This document shows, piece after piece, positions 1 through 6,748 of a stretch of DNA of 9,663 bases; the first letter of the stretch is position 1; every line of letters begins with the position of its first letter. The position numbers were made by a program, and so were the translations under genes. Source of the stretch: Micropepsaceae bacterium (lineage in GTDB: Bacteria; Pseudomonadota; Alphaproteobacteria; Micropepsales; Micropepsaceae); assembly GCA_025450355.1 (NCBI GenBank), contig JANWHR010000034.1, positions 1-9,663 on the forward strand, read 5' to 3'. The notes beneath the pieces were generated by a model, which did no database searches, was not told the origin of the DNA, and worked only from the letters and a program-made list of their open reading frames with translations.

Positions 1-553
1 CGCGATATGCACTTCGGCCGGCCGAGCAATCCACCGGAACGATGACCTTGTAGCCACGCTGTGCCGCTTCGATGGTGGTGCCGAGGATGGGGCCTTCAGA
101 GGAATAGCCGCAAATAATGAGAGTTTTTATGCCGCTCTGCCGGAGAATCGGCTCCAGCGTGGAGCCGGCGAATTTTTCCGGACCACCCAGGCGGTACCAC
201 TCGCCGGGGCGCGGCCTGATTGCCGGATCGATCATCTCGCCGGGCGTTCCCTTGCCGCCATTTTCGGCCACCAGCGCGTACCAGACGGTCATGTTGTGTG
301 CACGGACCATGTCATGGACGCGTTTGATGGCCGGCACCACCGCAACACAACGCGGCTGAATACCACAATTTGTCTTCATCAGACCAAGCAGCAGCAACGC
401 GGACGTTTACGGATCGAAGTTAAATTACCTGAGATGAGGCGACGGCGGCGTGAACGCGGTGTTACAGTCCGAGATCACATCCGCCATGGCAGGCGCTGCA
501 CTGGCGGCAAACAGCAACCCGCCCGCAGCAGTGATGGTGGAAAGCGGCTTCAT
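1..553 (-). pseudogene. Exported isochorismatase-like (cysteine hydrolase superfamily) protein, interrupted by two in-frame stops, partial at window edge
   Basis: Reading starts at ATG 553-551, five bases after a clear GGGAGG ribosome site, and opens with a signal peptide (MKPLSTITAAGGLLFAASAA, predicted cleavage after PAMA). Codons 43 (427-425) and 49 (409-407) are both TAA. The same frame then stays open for about 135 codons to the window edge and reads as an isochorismatase fold: TSALLLL strand, a helix with RVHDMVRAHNMTVWYALV, then GIKTLIICGYSSEGPILGTT and RGYKVIVPVDCSAG. Exported relatives normally read roughly LKPVTxDPKTTALLxLD here, so the stops replace the P and K positions. The aspartate expected at the end of the first strand is Gly57, and no cysteine sits at the usual nucleophile position; as far as I recall this exported branch often lacks that cysteine. 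No frameshift is visible. An internal ATG at 379-377 could start a truncated, signal-less product. It is last in a run of three exported-protein genes, 58 bases after its neighbour. The C-terminus lies outside the window. Confidence 0.8.
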
Positions 554-611
554 TTCATCCTCCCGGAAGATCGCGCTTTGCTTGAGGTGACGCCGCGAAA
601 GAGTCTTGCGG

Positions 612-1526
612 CTAGAAATCCGCGACTTTGGCCGTTGGCGCCTGGACATCCGCTTCGGTGCCGTATTTGTACGGATTTTCCGCACAGACATATTCCGGCC
701 AGGGGCCCAGCCCCTTCGGCGGCGTAGTCTGCGGCCCGTAAGTCACCGTGGCGGACCATGGCGTGGTGAAAACATTTGGATCATCGACCGTGAACAGAAG
801 CTGCAGCCATTTACCGCGGTAACCGAGATCCGTCACCGGTGGCGTGCCGGCGGGATTGATCGAGTTGTCCCGGAACGCGCGCCGGATACCATCTTTGGCC
901 TGATCATAATCGAGCAGCCGGTAGCGCTCGACCACATGCAGGGCAGGGGTTTGCGGCGTGCCAAACCAGTCCAGCATCGCAAACGGCCCCGGCTTGAGGG
1001 CGATGGTGTCGATCACCAGGGTGTCGCCCGCATAATGACCGACGGAATCGCCGTAATAGGCCGGCACAGGTTTCGCCGGGTGCCGCGCATTCATGCGCAC
1101 GATGCGCAGCTGATGATCCAGCCGGTAGATGATGAGCAGATGATCGCCGCGGTCGAAAATCTCGAGCCCGTCGCTTGACAGCACGAAAGGCAGGCCCATC
1201 GGCCAGCACTGGTTGCGCGGATTGTGAAAACCGAAATGCTCTTTTGACTCGTCGCCCAGCTTTCGTACGGTTTCGGCCGCTTCGGGCTTAAGAATGGGAT
1301 TGTGATAGTCTCCGGCAAGCTGCGCCACATTCGACTTGCCGTCCGGCAGGCGCGCCAGGTTGATGAGCGCAGTCGGGCCGGAATCAAGCGCTTCAAAACC
1401 GGGGTCCCATTGATGGGTCCAGATTCCGGAGAAGTTTGGAACGGAAGCGGCGGGCGCTGCGGACGCAGACACGGCCGCAACCCCTGCCAACGCCGCCGCA
1501 AGCCATATCTTCTGTGGGAGCTTCAT
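612..1526 (-). CDS. Exported protein of an uncharacterised family (NFSGIW N-terminus)
   Basis: A 304-residue protein starting at ATG 1526, chosen because GAGG lies five bases upstream and the signal peptide (MKPQ-type: MKLPQKIWLAAALAGVAAVS, cut near ASAAPAA) begins there. An upstream in-frame TTG at 1550 would only add eight unlikely residues. The mature part begins VPNFSGIW and continues with NPRNQCWPMGLP, a GDSVGHYAGDTLVIDTIAL segment, ALHVVERYRLLD, a DPNVFTTPWSATVTY segment and PEYVCAENPYKYG. This order of motifs matches a large family of secreted proteins common in soil Proteobacteria and Acidobacteria, mostly annotated as hypothetical. No catalytic function is known to me. Two cysteines (in NQCWP and YVCAEN) are conserved in the family as I recall it and may form a disulfide. 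It is the middle gene of three exported proteins, 45 bases after the small gene at 1572-1823. It ends TAG. Confidence 0.85.
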   Translation of the reverse strand: MKLPQKIWLAAALAGVAAVSASAAPAASVPNFSGIWTHQWDPGFEALDSGPTALINLARLPDGKSNVAQLAGDYHNPILKPEAAETVRKLGDESKEHFGFHNPRNQCWPMGLPFVLSSDGLEIFDRGDHLLIIYRLDHQLRIVRMNARHPAKPVPAYYGDSVGHYAGDTLVIDTIALKPGPFAMLDWFGTPQTPALHVVERYRLLDYDQAKDGIRRAFRDNSINPAGTPPVTDLGYRGKWLQLLFTVDDPNVFTTPWSATVTYGPQTTPPKGLGPWPEYVCAENPYKYGTEADVQAPTAKVADF

Positions 1527-1571
1527 CGCCGCCTCACAAGATTTGCGCAAAGAGGACTACCGCGCCACGGG

Positions 1572-1823
1572 TCAAAAATCCGCCTTGGCAGCCACCGGGA
1601 TCGCCGACACGGTCGTACTGTCGATGTAGTTCGGATTGTTTTCCGAACAGCTTGCTTGGGTCCCCGGGATCGGCTGAAACGCGTTGTCCACTTTCGACCA
1701 CGCCAGATAGGCGTAGCCGAGCTGCGGAATGGATTCCTGCCCGGCAGGAGTTGCATTTGCCGAAATGAGGCCCAGAGGGAGCAAACTCAGGGCAACCGGT
1801 ACTTTCCAAGAGGAGAATTGCAT
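1572..1823 (-). CDS. Small exported hypothetical protein
   Basis: An 83-residue protein starting at ATG 1823 (MQFSSWKVPVALSLLPLGLI), with a signal peptide probably cut near SANA-TPAGQ. The longer open frame from a TTG at 1886 is unlikely because the signal peptide would then be internal. A GCAGG ribosome site sits seven bases before the ATG, within the loop of an inverted repeat. The mature protein is about 60 residues, has one cysteine (QASCSEN) and no recognisable domain. I do not recognise the family. Its last residues, PVAAKADF, resemble the end of the next gene's product, PTAKVADF, which may be chance or a shared tail. It is first in the minus-strand run of three exported-protein genes and lies 90 bases downstream of the LysR gene's stop. 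It ends TGA. Confidence 0.65.
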   Translation of the reverse strand: MQFSSWKVPVALSLLPLGLISANATPAGQESIPQLGYAYLAWSKVDNAFQPIPGTQASCSENNPNYIDSTTVSAIPVAAKADF

Positions 1824-1841
1824 ATCACGACCTGCCGTGAT
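1824..1841 (-). promoter_or_regulatory. Inverted repeat enclosing the ribosome site of the small exported protein gene
   Basis: On the minus strand ATCACG-GCAGGT-CGTGAT directly abuts the ATG at 1823. The arms are perfect, six bases each, and the six-base loop contains the probable Shine-Dalgarno GCAGG. It could be a protein operator or a hairpin presenting or hiding the ribosome site. The role is inferred; only the repeat is seen. I found no convincing -35/-10 pair in the 90 bases upstream of the gene. Confidence 0.4.
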
Positions 1842-1913
1842 CTTCGCCTCGCCCCGGATATTCGCCGCAGCCGGGCGGGAAAACAAGTCACGCCAACAGG
1901 CAATCCCGCGGCA

Positions 1914-2798
1914 TCACCCGCGACCGGCGATCATGGCCATGAACGTTTGTGCTGCGCGCGAATGATAGCGGCGGTGGTGGCGCACCGCATGAAAAACGCG
2001 GCGAGGCAGCTTAAATCCGACCCGCACCAGGGTTCCGGCTTTGAGGGCTGACCCGACGGCAAGTTCAGAAATGGCCGTTGCGCCAACGCCTGCTTCCACC
2101 GCAGCCCGCACGGCTTCGATCGATGGCAGTTCGATTGCCACTCTCAACTGCTCCGGATGGATTCCGCGCCCGAGCAACGCGGTTTCAAATTCCGATCGCG
2201 TGCCAGAGCCCGGTTCGCGCAGGACCCATTCGCTTTCCAAAAGCCTGGCGGCGCCCACGGAGCGCGCCCGAGCCCAAGGATGGCCCGGCGCCACCACGAT
2301 GACGAGGCTGTCCTGGTCAACGGTCGTGAGTACGAGCTCCGAATCACTGATTTGGCCTTCGACAAAACCGATTTCTGCCGTCCCGGCGCTCACGGCATTC
2401 GCCACCTGCTGCGTATTGCCGGCCGAAAGCTTCACGTCCACCCGCGGATAGGCCTTGCGGAACGCGACAAGCCGGGCGGGCAGCCAATAGCTTGCGATGG
2501 TCTGACTTGCCTGCACCGATAATGTGCCCCGCTTCAGGCCACTGAGTTCTTCGAGTACCCGTTCGGCCGCGGTTGCCCGGGCGAGAACCGCGCGTGCTTC
2601 CTCGAGAAAAACGCGTCCTTCTTCGCTCAGGACGATTCCACGCCCCACGCGATGGAACAGCTTTACGCCATGTTCGGATTCGAGATTGGCGATGGCCGCG
2701 CTGACCGCCGATTGGGTCAGCCGCAGCTCTGCGGCCGCACGGGTGACGTGTTCGCGTTCGGCCACCGCGACGAATAGCCGAAGCTGCTCAAGGGTCAT
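1914..2798 (-). CDS. LysR-family transcriptional regulator, partner of the YeiH-type exporter
   Basis: A 294-residue regulator starting at ATG 2798 (MTLEQLRLFVAVAE), the usual LysR opening. Residues 1-60 form the winged helix-turn-helix, with TRAAAELRLTQSAVSAAIAN as the recognition region and LFHRVGRGIVLSEEG as the wing. Residues from about 90 onward form the periplasmic-binding-like effector domain (GTLSVQASQTIASYWLPARL, AGNTQQVANAVSAGTAEIGF, EPGSGTRSEFE). The start lies eight bases after the exporter's stop, so the two are almost certainly cotranscribed. A LysR gene next to yeiH is a recurrent pair (YeiE/YeiH in enterobacteria), though there the two genes are divergent as I recall. The GAGG before the start is only one base from the ATG, so translation may be coupled to the upstream gene. 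The effector may be a sulfur oxyanion; this is inferred from the neighbour only. Confidence 0.92.
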   Translation of the reverse strand: MTLEQLRLFVAVAEREHVTRAAAELRLTQSAVSAAIANLESEHGVKLFHRVGRGIVLSEEGRVFLEEARAVLARATAAERVLEELSGLKRGTLSVQASQTIASYWLPARLVAFRKAYPRVDVKLSAGNTQQVANAVSAGTAEIGFVEGQISDSELVLTTVDQDSLVIVVAPGHPWARARSVGAARLLESEWVLREPGSGTRSEFETALLGRGIHPEQLRVAIELPSIEAVRAAVEAGVGATAISELAVGSALKAGTLVRVGFKLPRRVFHAVRHHRRYHSRAAQTFMAMIAGRG

Positions 2799-2806
2799 GC
2801 CTCAAG

Positions 2807-3880
2807 TTAGGCGAAGAGCTTCACCAAAACGAGGCTGAAGCCGGCGATAAACGCCCACGCCGCAGCGGCCAGCCCAACCGGCTTCAGGCCTGCTGCCTTC
2901 AGTTTGCGGAAATCGGTTTCCAGTCCCATCGCGGCCAAAGCCATCGACAGAAAAAAAGTCGTGGCGGCAACGATCCAGGCCTTTGCCGCCGGGGGAATCG
3001 TCACCGCGGCGTTGATGAGCATCATGGCTATAAATCCGGCCACGAACCATGGCTTTGGGGGCGCCGTGCGCGGCTTGCCGTCCTTTGTATGACGGGCGCG
3101 GCGCGCGGCCAGAAAGCCGAGCGTGAGGACGAGCGGCGCGAGCATGATCACCCGGGTGAGCTTCGCGATGGTCGCGGTTTCGCCGGCGCGATCGCCATCC
3201 TGAAAGGCAGCCGCAACCACCTGCGCGATTTCGTGGATCGAGCTGCCGCTCCACAGCCCGAACGAATGTGGATCGAGACCGAGCACCGCGGGCAACAGCG
3301 GATAAAGAAACATGGCCACAGATCCGAATACGGTTACGCATGCGACTGCATAGGCGACGTCCTCATCGCTTCCTTCCGTAACCGTATTGGTCGCAATGAC
3401 TGCCGATGCACCGCAAATCGACGTACCAGCCGCAATCAATTCGGCGAGGCGCCGGTCAACGCCCATGACGCGGCCCAGCGACTTCGTGAAAGCGAATGTG
3501 GCTGCCAATGTGATCAGGATGATCGAAATTCCCGTAAGCCCGATCTGGACCACCTGCGTCAGCAAAAGCTGAAACCCGAGAAGCATGATCCCCAACCGCA
3601 GAATGCGCTTGAGGCTGAACACAACTCCTGCCTTCGCCCAGGCCGGTGTCCCAACGCCATTGTGCAGCGCCATCCCGAGAAAAGTGGAAATGATCATGGG
3701 GCTGAAAATACCGATGCCGGGCACCCGGCGCAGCAGGAACGCAAATGCCGCAATCGCTGCGGCAAGCAGGACGCCCGGAAGCACTCCAGCCGGCGCGCCG
3801 CCCTCCGCCCATAAGCCCCTGGTCTCCCGCGCCGGCGCGCGTGAGCCGGCGAGTGTCGACGTCCGAATATTTTCATTCAT
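2807..3880 (-). CDS. yeiH: YeiH-type putative sulfate exporter family transporter
   Basis: A 357-residue inner-membrane protein with about ten hydrophobic segments, matching the Cons_hypoth698/YeiH family (PF03601) in length and motifs. Visible family motifs are the Gly-rich helix FSPMIISTFLGMALHNGVG, LRLGIMLLGFQL, the signature AGTSICGASAVIATN, GSSIHEIAQVVAAA, and ALAAMGLETDFRKL near the C-terminus. The family is annotated as putative sulfate exporters; transport has not been shown for most members. ATG 3880 is preferred over the in-frame TTG at 3895. Neither has a strong ribosome site: GGAATC lies about 13 bases before the ATG. The first 30 residues (TLAGSRAPARETRGLWAEGG) are a polar cytoplasmic tail. 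It is the first gene of a two-gene unit with the LysR regulator and ends TAA. A 243-base gap upstream should hold its promoter. Confidence 0.9.
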   Translation of the reverse strand: MNENIRTSTLAGSRAPARETRGLWAEGGAPAGVLPGVLLAAAIAAFAFLLRRVPGIGIFSPMIISTFLGMALHNGVGTPAWAKAGVVFSLKRILRLGIMLLGFQLLLTQVVQIGLTGISIILITLAATFAFTKSLGRVMGVDRRLAELIAAGTSICGASAVIATNTVTEGSDEDVAYAVACVTVFGSVAMFLYPLLPAVLGLDPHSFGLWSGSSIHEIAQVVAAAFQDGDRAGETATIAKLTRVIMLAPLVLTLGFLAARRARHTKDGKPRTAPPKPWFVAGFIAMMLINAAVTIPPAAKAWIVAATTFFLSMALAAMGLETDFRKLKAAGLKPVGLAAAAWAFIAGFSLVLVKLFA

Positions 3881-3952
3881 CAGCAAAGATTCCAAACCAA
3901 TGCCGCTCTATGCGGCGCAGGGATCAATCTGTCCAACACATAATTTCTGTAT

Positions 3953-3973
3953 AATCGTTCTTTTTTTACGATT
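3953..3973. promoter_or_regulatory. Inverted repeat upstream of the YeiH gene, candidate regulator site
   Basis: AATCGT-N9-ACGATT is a perfect six-base inverted repeat about 75 bases before the YeiH start. The spacer is T-rich on the plus strand. On the minus strand the promoter-proximal arm runs into TTATAC/TATACA (3954-3948), a plausible -10 without a good -35, as expected of an activator-dependent promoter. It does not fit a strict T-N11-A LysR box. Binding by the LysR protein encoded downstream is a hypothesis. Confidence 0.4.
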
Positions 3974-3999
3974 GATTGCTCCAAAAGTGATCAGCGCCT

Positions 4000-4036
4000 G
4001 ACTGGATTTTGCCCGAAAGCGGGCTAATCCGCAGTC
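4000..4036. other. Long stem-loop between the immunity-like gene and YeiH gene
   Basis: The core GCCCG-AAAG-CGGGC (4011-4024) is extended by GGATT (4004-4008) pairing with AATCC (4026-4030) and GACT (4000-4003) pairing with AGTC (4033-4036), with small bulges between. That is 14 paired bases around a four-base loop. There is no U-run on either side, so it is not a classic intrinsic terminator. It lies about 90 bases past the immunity-like gene's stop and could end or stabilise that transcript. The remaining sequence from 3881 to 4123 holds no gene that I can see. Confidence 0.5.
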
Positions 4037-4123
4037 CGGCTTTGGGCTCGGAGTAGCGGTGCGTTCTTCTTCACGCGCCCATCAAAATAGCGCGCGAGCG
4101 ATGGCCGCCTGTCCGGCACGCGT

Positions 4124-4597
4124 TCAGGCGCAGCCTGTTCCTCCGCATACGGTGCATTGGACGCTTCCGCTACCCAAACAATATGGGCACCGGATCAACT
4201 GCGGCGCCCCGTCAGCGGTTGTTGGCGGCTGATACCAGGTGCCCTTGCCGAGGCATTGCGGGCAGCTCATGCGCCCGGTCGCGCCATTCGGGCACACGCC
4301 CCGCTGCGGCATGGCGCCACCGCCCAGCGGGCGTGGGCTGGGCGCCCCACCCGTCTTTCCGTATTTAATCAGTCCGCCAGCAAACACACGGATAAAGCCC
4401 TGGAAGTAGTTTCGGAGGACAGGAAACGGGTACATCCACACCAGGAACCATCCCAGGATTGTGAATCCGGTTAAGAGATTGAACCAGAAGCAGGCCCATT
4501 TGTCGGGGACCTTGCGTACGAACGCAAAAATGGCTGGCAGGAAATAGCAAACAGCAAATGCGAAGCTTCCGAACCCCGAGTCGCTGAAATTGCCCAT
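4124..4597 (-). CDS. Superinfection-immunity domain membrane protein with DnaJ-like CxxCxGxG zinc module
   Basis: A 157-residue protein starting at ATG 4597, chosen for the strong GGAGGGG ribosome site just upstream; the longer frame from 4669 lacks support. Residues 11-60 form two membrane helices with the pattern CYFLPAIFAFVRK, then NLLTGFTILGWFLVWMY. This closely follows the phage T4 Imm-type superinfection immunity family (PF14373: YFLP, AF-R, N-L-G-T-GW). Members of that family block DNA injection by incoming related phage, though bacterial copies are largely untested. A glycine/proline-rich linker (80-100) leads to three CxxCxGxG motifs: CPQCLGKG (112), CPYCLGSG (137) and CTVCGGTG (148). 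A degenerate fourth, CPNGATG, sits at 102. These resemble the DnaJ zinc-binding repeats and end almost at the C-terminus, on the cytoplasmic or periplasmic side depending on topology. It stands alone, with gaps on both sides. The family call is from pattern memory. Confidence 0.8.
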   Translation of the reverse strand: MGNFSDSGFGSFAFAVCYFLPAIFAFVRKVPDKWACFWFNLLTGFTILGWFLVWMYPFPVLRNYFQGFIRVFAGGLIKYGKTGGAPSPRPLGGGAMPQRGVCPNGATGRMSCPQCLGKGTWYQPPTTADGAPQLIRCPYCLGSGSVQCTVCGGTGCA

Positions 4598-5069
4598 TTC
4601 GCCCCTCCGAAAAGCAAACCCTAACTTTATCGGGTAGCGGGTCAGTTTGAAAAGTGATCCCCTTGACATGCATCATGCGGGATCGAGCAGCCAAAGTTCG
4701 AATTGTAGGACACAGTATTTATATTGAGGTTCGAATCTGGAGTGGTTGCCGCGCACGAGTTGCGCAATGAGGCAGCAACGGCAAGTTATAGTGGGCCGCT
4801 TCGTCCACAGCGGATTTCATGACCGTCAAGAGTGCCCGGCCAGGCAGGATCGATTACCTTGGCTGAAATGGCCGAACGTGGCCGTTAGCGTCAATCTCAA
4901 CCAGTATGAATTTGATTCTGGGCACATCGCAACATTTGAGTTTCGCGGGGCAGCAATGATGCCGAACCACCTGCGCCATTCGCGCCATCAGGCAAGTCCC
5001 TGCGAGGGTGACCGGCGAATGGAATTAAGTATTATGTCCCTGGAATTATCAATTATGGGAATTACCGAA
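4598..5069. other. Intergenic region without a supported gene
   Basis: About 470 bases between the desaturase stop and the immunity-like gene. A long plus-strand open frame begins at a TTG (4746) and runs antisense into the desaturase; its composition and lack of a ribosome site make it unlikely to be coding. The part nearest the immunity-like gene is AT-rich (around 4686-4735) and holds a possible minus-strand -10 TACAAT but no matching -35. A GGTTCGAATC near 4729 resembles a tRNA T-loop, but the flanking bases do not form a stem. The right edge holds the AT-rich repeats annotated separately. Confidence 0.5.
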
Positions 5070-5074
5070 TTATT
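5021..5074. repeat. AT-rich degenerate tandem repeat (GGAATTA units)
   Basis: Two 16-base units, GGAATTAAGTATTATG (5021-5036) and GGAATTATCAATTATG (5042-5057), match at 13 of 16 positions. They are followed by a weaker third unit, GGAATTACCGAATTATT (5058-5074). The third unit runs into the last codon and stop codon of the desaturase on the opposite strand. The block is strikingly AT-rich against its surroundings. It resembles, from unverified memory, a dispersed intergenic repeat seen beside transposases of environmental bacteria. Confidence 0.6.
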
Positions 5075-6194
5075 CTTTCGCTTCGGTGTTCACCGAATCG
5101 ATTCGCGGTGGATATGGAACGCCACTCATGACGTCACGGAACGTAACGAGCCTCTGCCTGGATTCGTCCCACAATGCCAACCGAATGCTCCGAAGGCTCT
5201 GAATGAACGTGACTTGTCCGCAAGCGCGCAACGAAGGGTGATCGCGCAGGACCCTGCGTAGCCGGTAAAACGGAATACGGCTGCACAGATGATGGACATG
5301 ATGGACGCCTATGTTTGCCGTGAACCATTGCAACACGGCAGGCAAATCGTAATGGGAGCTTCCTGAAAGAGCCGCGTCGTGGAGCTTCCAATTTGGGTCG
5401 CGGGACCAGGCGACTTGCTCGAACTGGTGCTGCACATAGAACAGCCAAACACCCATTGACGCGGCAAGCAGCAGGATCGGCAGATGCACTGCGAGTAATG
5501 CTTTGCTGCCGACAAACCATATCATCAGGCAAGCGAGGGCCGAGATCGCAACGTTTGTCCCGATTACGCTGATCCACGGCCGCGGGCCGTTGCGCATTTG
5601 GCCGACAGGCAGGCGCTGCTGCAGAAGGAACAAAAAGGCAGGGCCAACGCCGAACATCACCAGCGGATGGCGGTAGGCACGGTAGCAAAAACGCCCCCAT
5701 GACGAGCGCGTCAGATACTCGTCGACAGTGAGGGTGAGTATGTCTCCCGTGCCGCGTCGATCGAGGTTGCCCGATGTCGCATGATGGAGGGCGTGGTTGC
5801 GCTTCCAATAGTCATAGGGCGTCAGGGTTAGAACGCCCAGGACCCGGCCAGTCCAGTCATTCGCGTACCGACTGGGAAAAAATGCACCGTGGCCGCAATC
5901 GTGCTGAATCATGAAAAGGCGAACGAGGAAGCCCGCGACGGGAATCGCAATCAGCAAGGTTAGCCAATAGCCGGCGCCGAGCGACATCCACATTGCGAAC
6001 CAACTCGCGATCAGCAACCCACCTGTCATGATGAGCTCCAACGACGCGCGCAGCCAACTCGGTCTCCTGTAGCGTGCGAGGTCCTGGATCAACGCACCGG
6101 TGCTGAATGCCTCGTCGAGCGGTAGAACGTGCGATCCGATTCTCACGCCCCGGACTTTCGCTGCGCATAATTCGAGTGACTGACGGATGATCAC
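5070..6194 (-). CDS. Membrane fatty acid desaturase
   Basis: A 374-residue integral membrane di-iron desaturase. It starts at GTG 6194, supported by AGGAG five bases upstream. The three histidine boxes are intact and in family order: HDCGH (98-102) after the first membrane pair, HALHH (134-138), and HHVHH (298-302) after the second membrane pair. Hydrophobic segments lie at about 53-72, 77-96, 180-192, 208-228 and 236-255. This matches the COG3239/DesA-like acyl-lipid desaturases, which insert a double bond into fatty acyl chains using oxygen and electrons from ferredoxin or a cytochrome. Position specificity cannot be read from the sequence; the Delta12-type is a reasonable guess. A role in adapting membrane fluidity to cold is typical of the family. 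The gene lies 99 bases after the DUF6481-like gene. Its stop overlaps the edge of an AT-rich repeat, so its last residues (EAKE) may be recently altered. Confidence 0.93.
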   Translation of the reverse strand: MIIRQSLELCAAKVRGVRIGSHVLPLDEAFSTGALIQDLARYRRPSWLRASLELIMTGGLLIASWFAMWMSLGAGYWLTLLIAIPVAGFLVRLFMIQHDCGHGAFFPSRYANDWTGRVLGVLTLTPYDYWKRNHALHHATSGNLDRRGTGDILTLTVDEYLTRSSWGRFCYRAYRHPLVMFGVGPAFLFLLQQRLPVGQMRNGPRPWISVIGTNVAISALACLMIWFVGSKALLAVHLPILLLAASMGVWLFYVQHQFEQVAWSRDPNWKLHDAALSGSSHYDLPAVLQWFTANIGVHHVHHLCSRIPFYRLRRVLRDHPSLRACGQVTFIQSLRSIRLALWDESRQRLVTFRDVMSGVPYPPRIDSVNTEAKE

Positions 6195-6233
6195 GATTGC
6201 TCCTGAACAAGTTAAACGACGTGCAAGCGGTTG

Positions 6234-6259
6234 CCAGGTAAACGGTCGCGAGCACCTGG
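6234..6259. promoter_or_regulatory. Spaced dyad upstream of the desaturase
   Basis: CCAGGT-N14-ACCTGG, with perfect six-base arms, lies 40 to 65 bases before the desaturase GTG. The position suits an operator for a dimeric regulator, but no regulator is encoded beside it and the arms are short. Only the symmetry is seen; function is inferred. Confidence 0.3.
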
Positions 6260-6293
6260 GACAGACCGGATTCGCGCAGTTCCAAAAAGCCAG

Positions 6294-6692
6294 CTATTTT
6301 TGTCGTGCTTTGCGCGCGGCGTAGCGGCGGTCGCGTTCGGCTTTGCGCTCGGCCTCCAGCGCGATTTCGTGTTTGCGTTGTTCCTCGTCTTCGGCCGCTT
6401 GCGCGACACGGCGCTCAGCCATGACCGCTTCTTCGGCAGCCTGATCTGCTCTCAGTCTTGCCGCTCGGGCGGCTTCCATGTCCGCCTTCGCTTCGGCCTC
6501 GCGCATTTTGGCAGCCTTGCGTTCGCTCGCCCGGACCTCCCGGGCGGAATGTATCGCCTGTCTCCGGCTCTGCTTCTCTGCAAATTCGGGATCGTTCGCC
6601 GGCGCTTTCGCTCGCGCTTTCTCAAGTTGCGCCTGTTTTGCCTTGGCGGATGTTGCCCTCCGCTCCTCCAATGTAGGTTCTCTATTACGCAT
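6294..6692 (-). CDS. DUF6481-like charged helical protein
   Basis: A 132-residue protein starting at ATG 6692 (MRNREPTLEERRATSAKAKQ), with GGAGG about ten bases upstream. It is rich in Ala, Glu, Arg and Lys with no hydrophobic segment, and most of it (about 7-130) should be one long helix or coiled coil. The opening TLEERRATSAKAKQAQLEKA, a central RQAIHSAREVRASERKAAK and the end RDRRYAARKARQK match the pattern I recall for DUF6481, a family of unknown function found mainly in Alphaproteobacteria. The basic tail could bind nucleic acid, but that is speculation. It lies 78 bases after greB, in the same direction, and 99 bases before the desaturase, so it could belong to either transcript. Confidence 0.75.
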   Translation of the reverse strand: MRNREPTLEERRATSAKAKQAQLEKARAKAPANDPEFAEKQSRRQAIHSAREVRASERKAAKMREAEAKADMEAARAARLRADQAAEEAVMAERRVAQAAEDEEQRKHEIALEAERKAERDRRYAARKARQK

Positions 6693-6748
6693 GTGCCGTG
6701 CGCCTCCACCACGTGATCAGCAATCGCAGACGCCATATCGCGAGCTGA

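Noticed and set aside
407..427. Stop-codon reassignment or programmed readthrough in the isochorismatase-like gene
   Set aside because: TAA terminates other genes in this window, and no readthrough signal is evident. Ordinary pseudogene decay is simpler.
296..1178. Plus-strand open frames opposite the exported-protein genes
   Set aside because: They show no domains or ribosome sites, while the minus-strand frames carry signal peptides and family motifs.
4725..4745. GGTTCGAATC resembling a tRNA T-loop
   Set aside because: Flanking bases do not pair into a T-stem, and no acceptor or anticodon arm is found nearby.
4746..5261. Plus-strand open frame of 171 codons beginning at TTG
   Set aside because: It lacks a ribosome site and domain, crosses the AT-rich repeat and runs antisense into the desaturase.
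6231..6716. Plus-strand open frame of 161 codons opposite the DUF6481-like gene
   Set aside because: It is the antisense of a repetitive Ala/Glu/Arg gene, which commonly leaves the opposite frames open.
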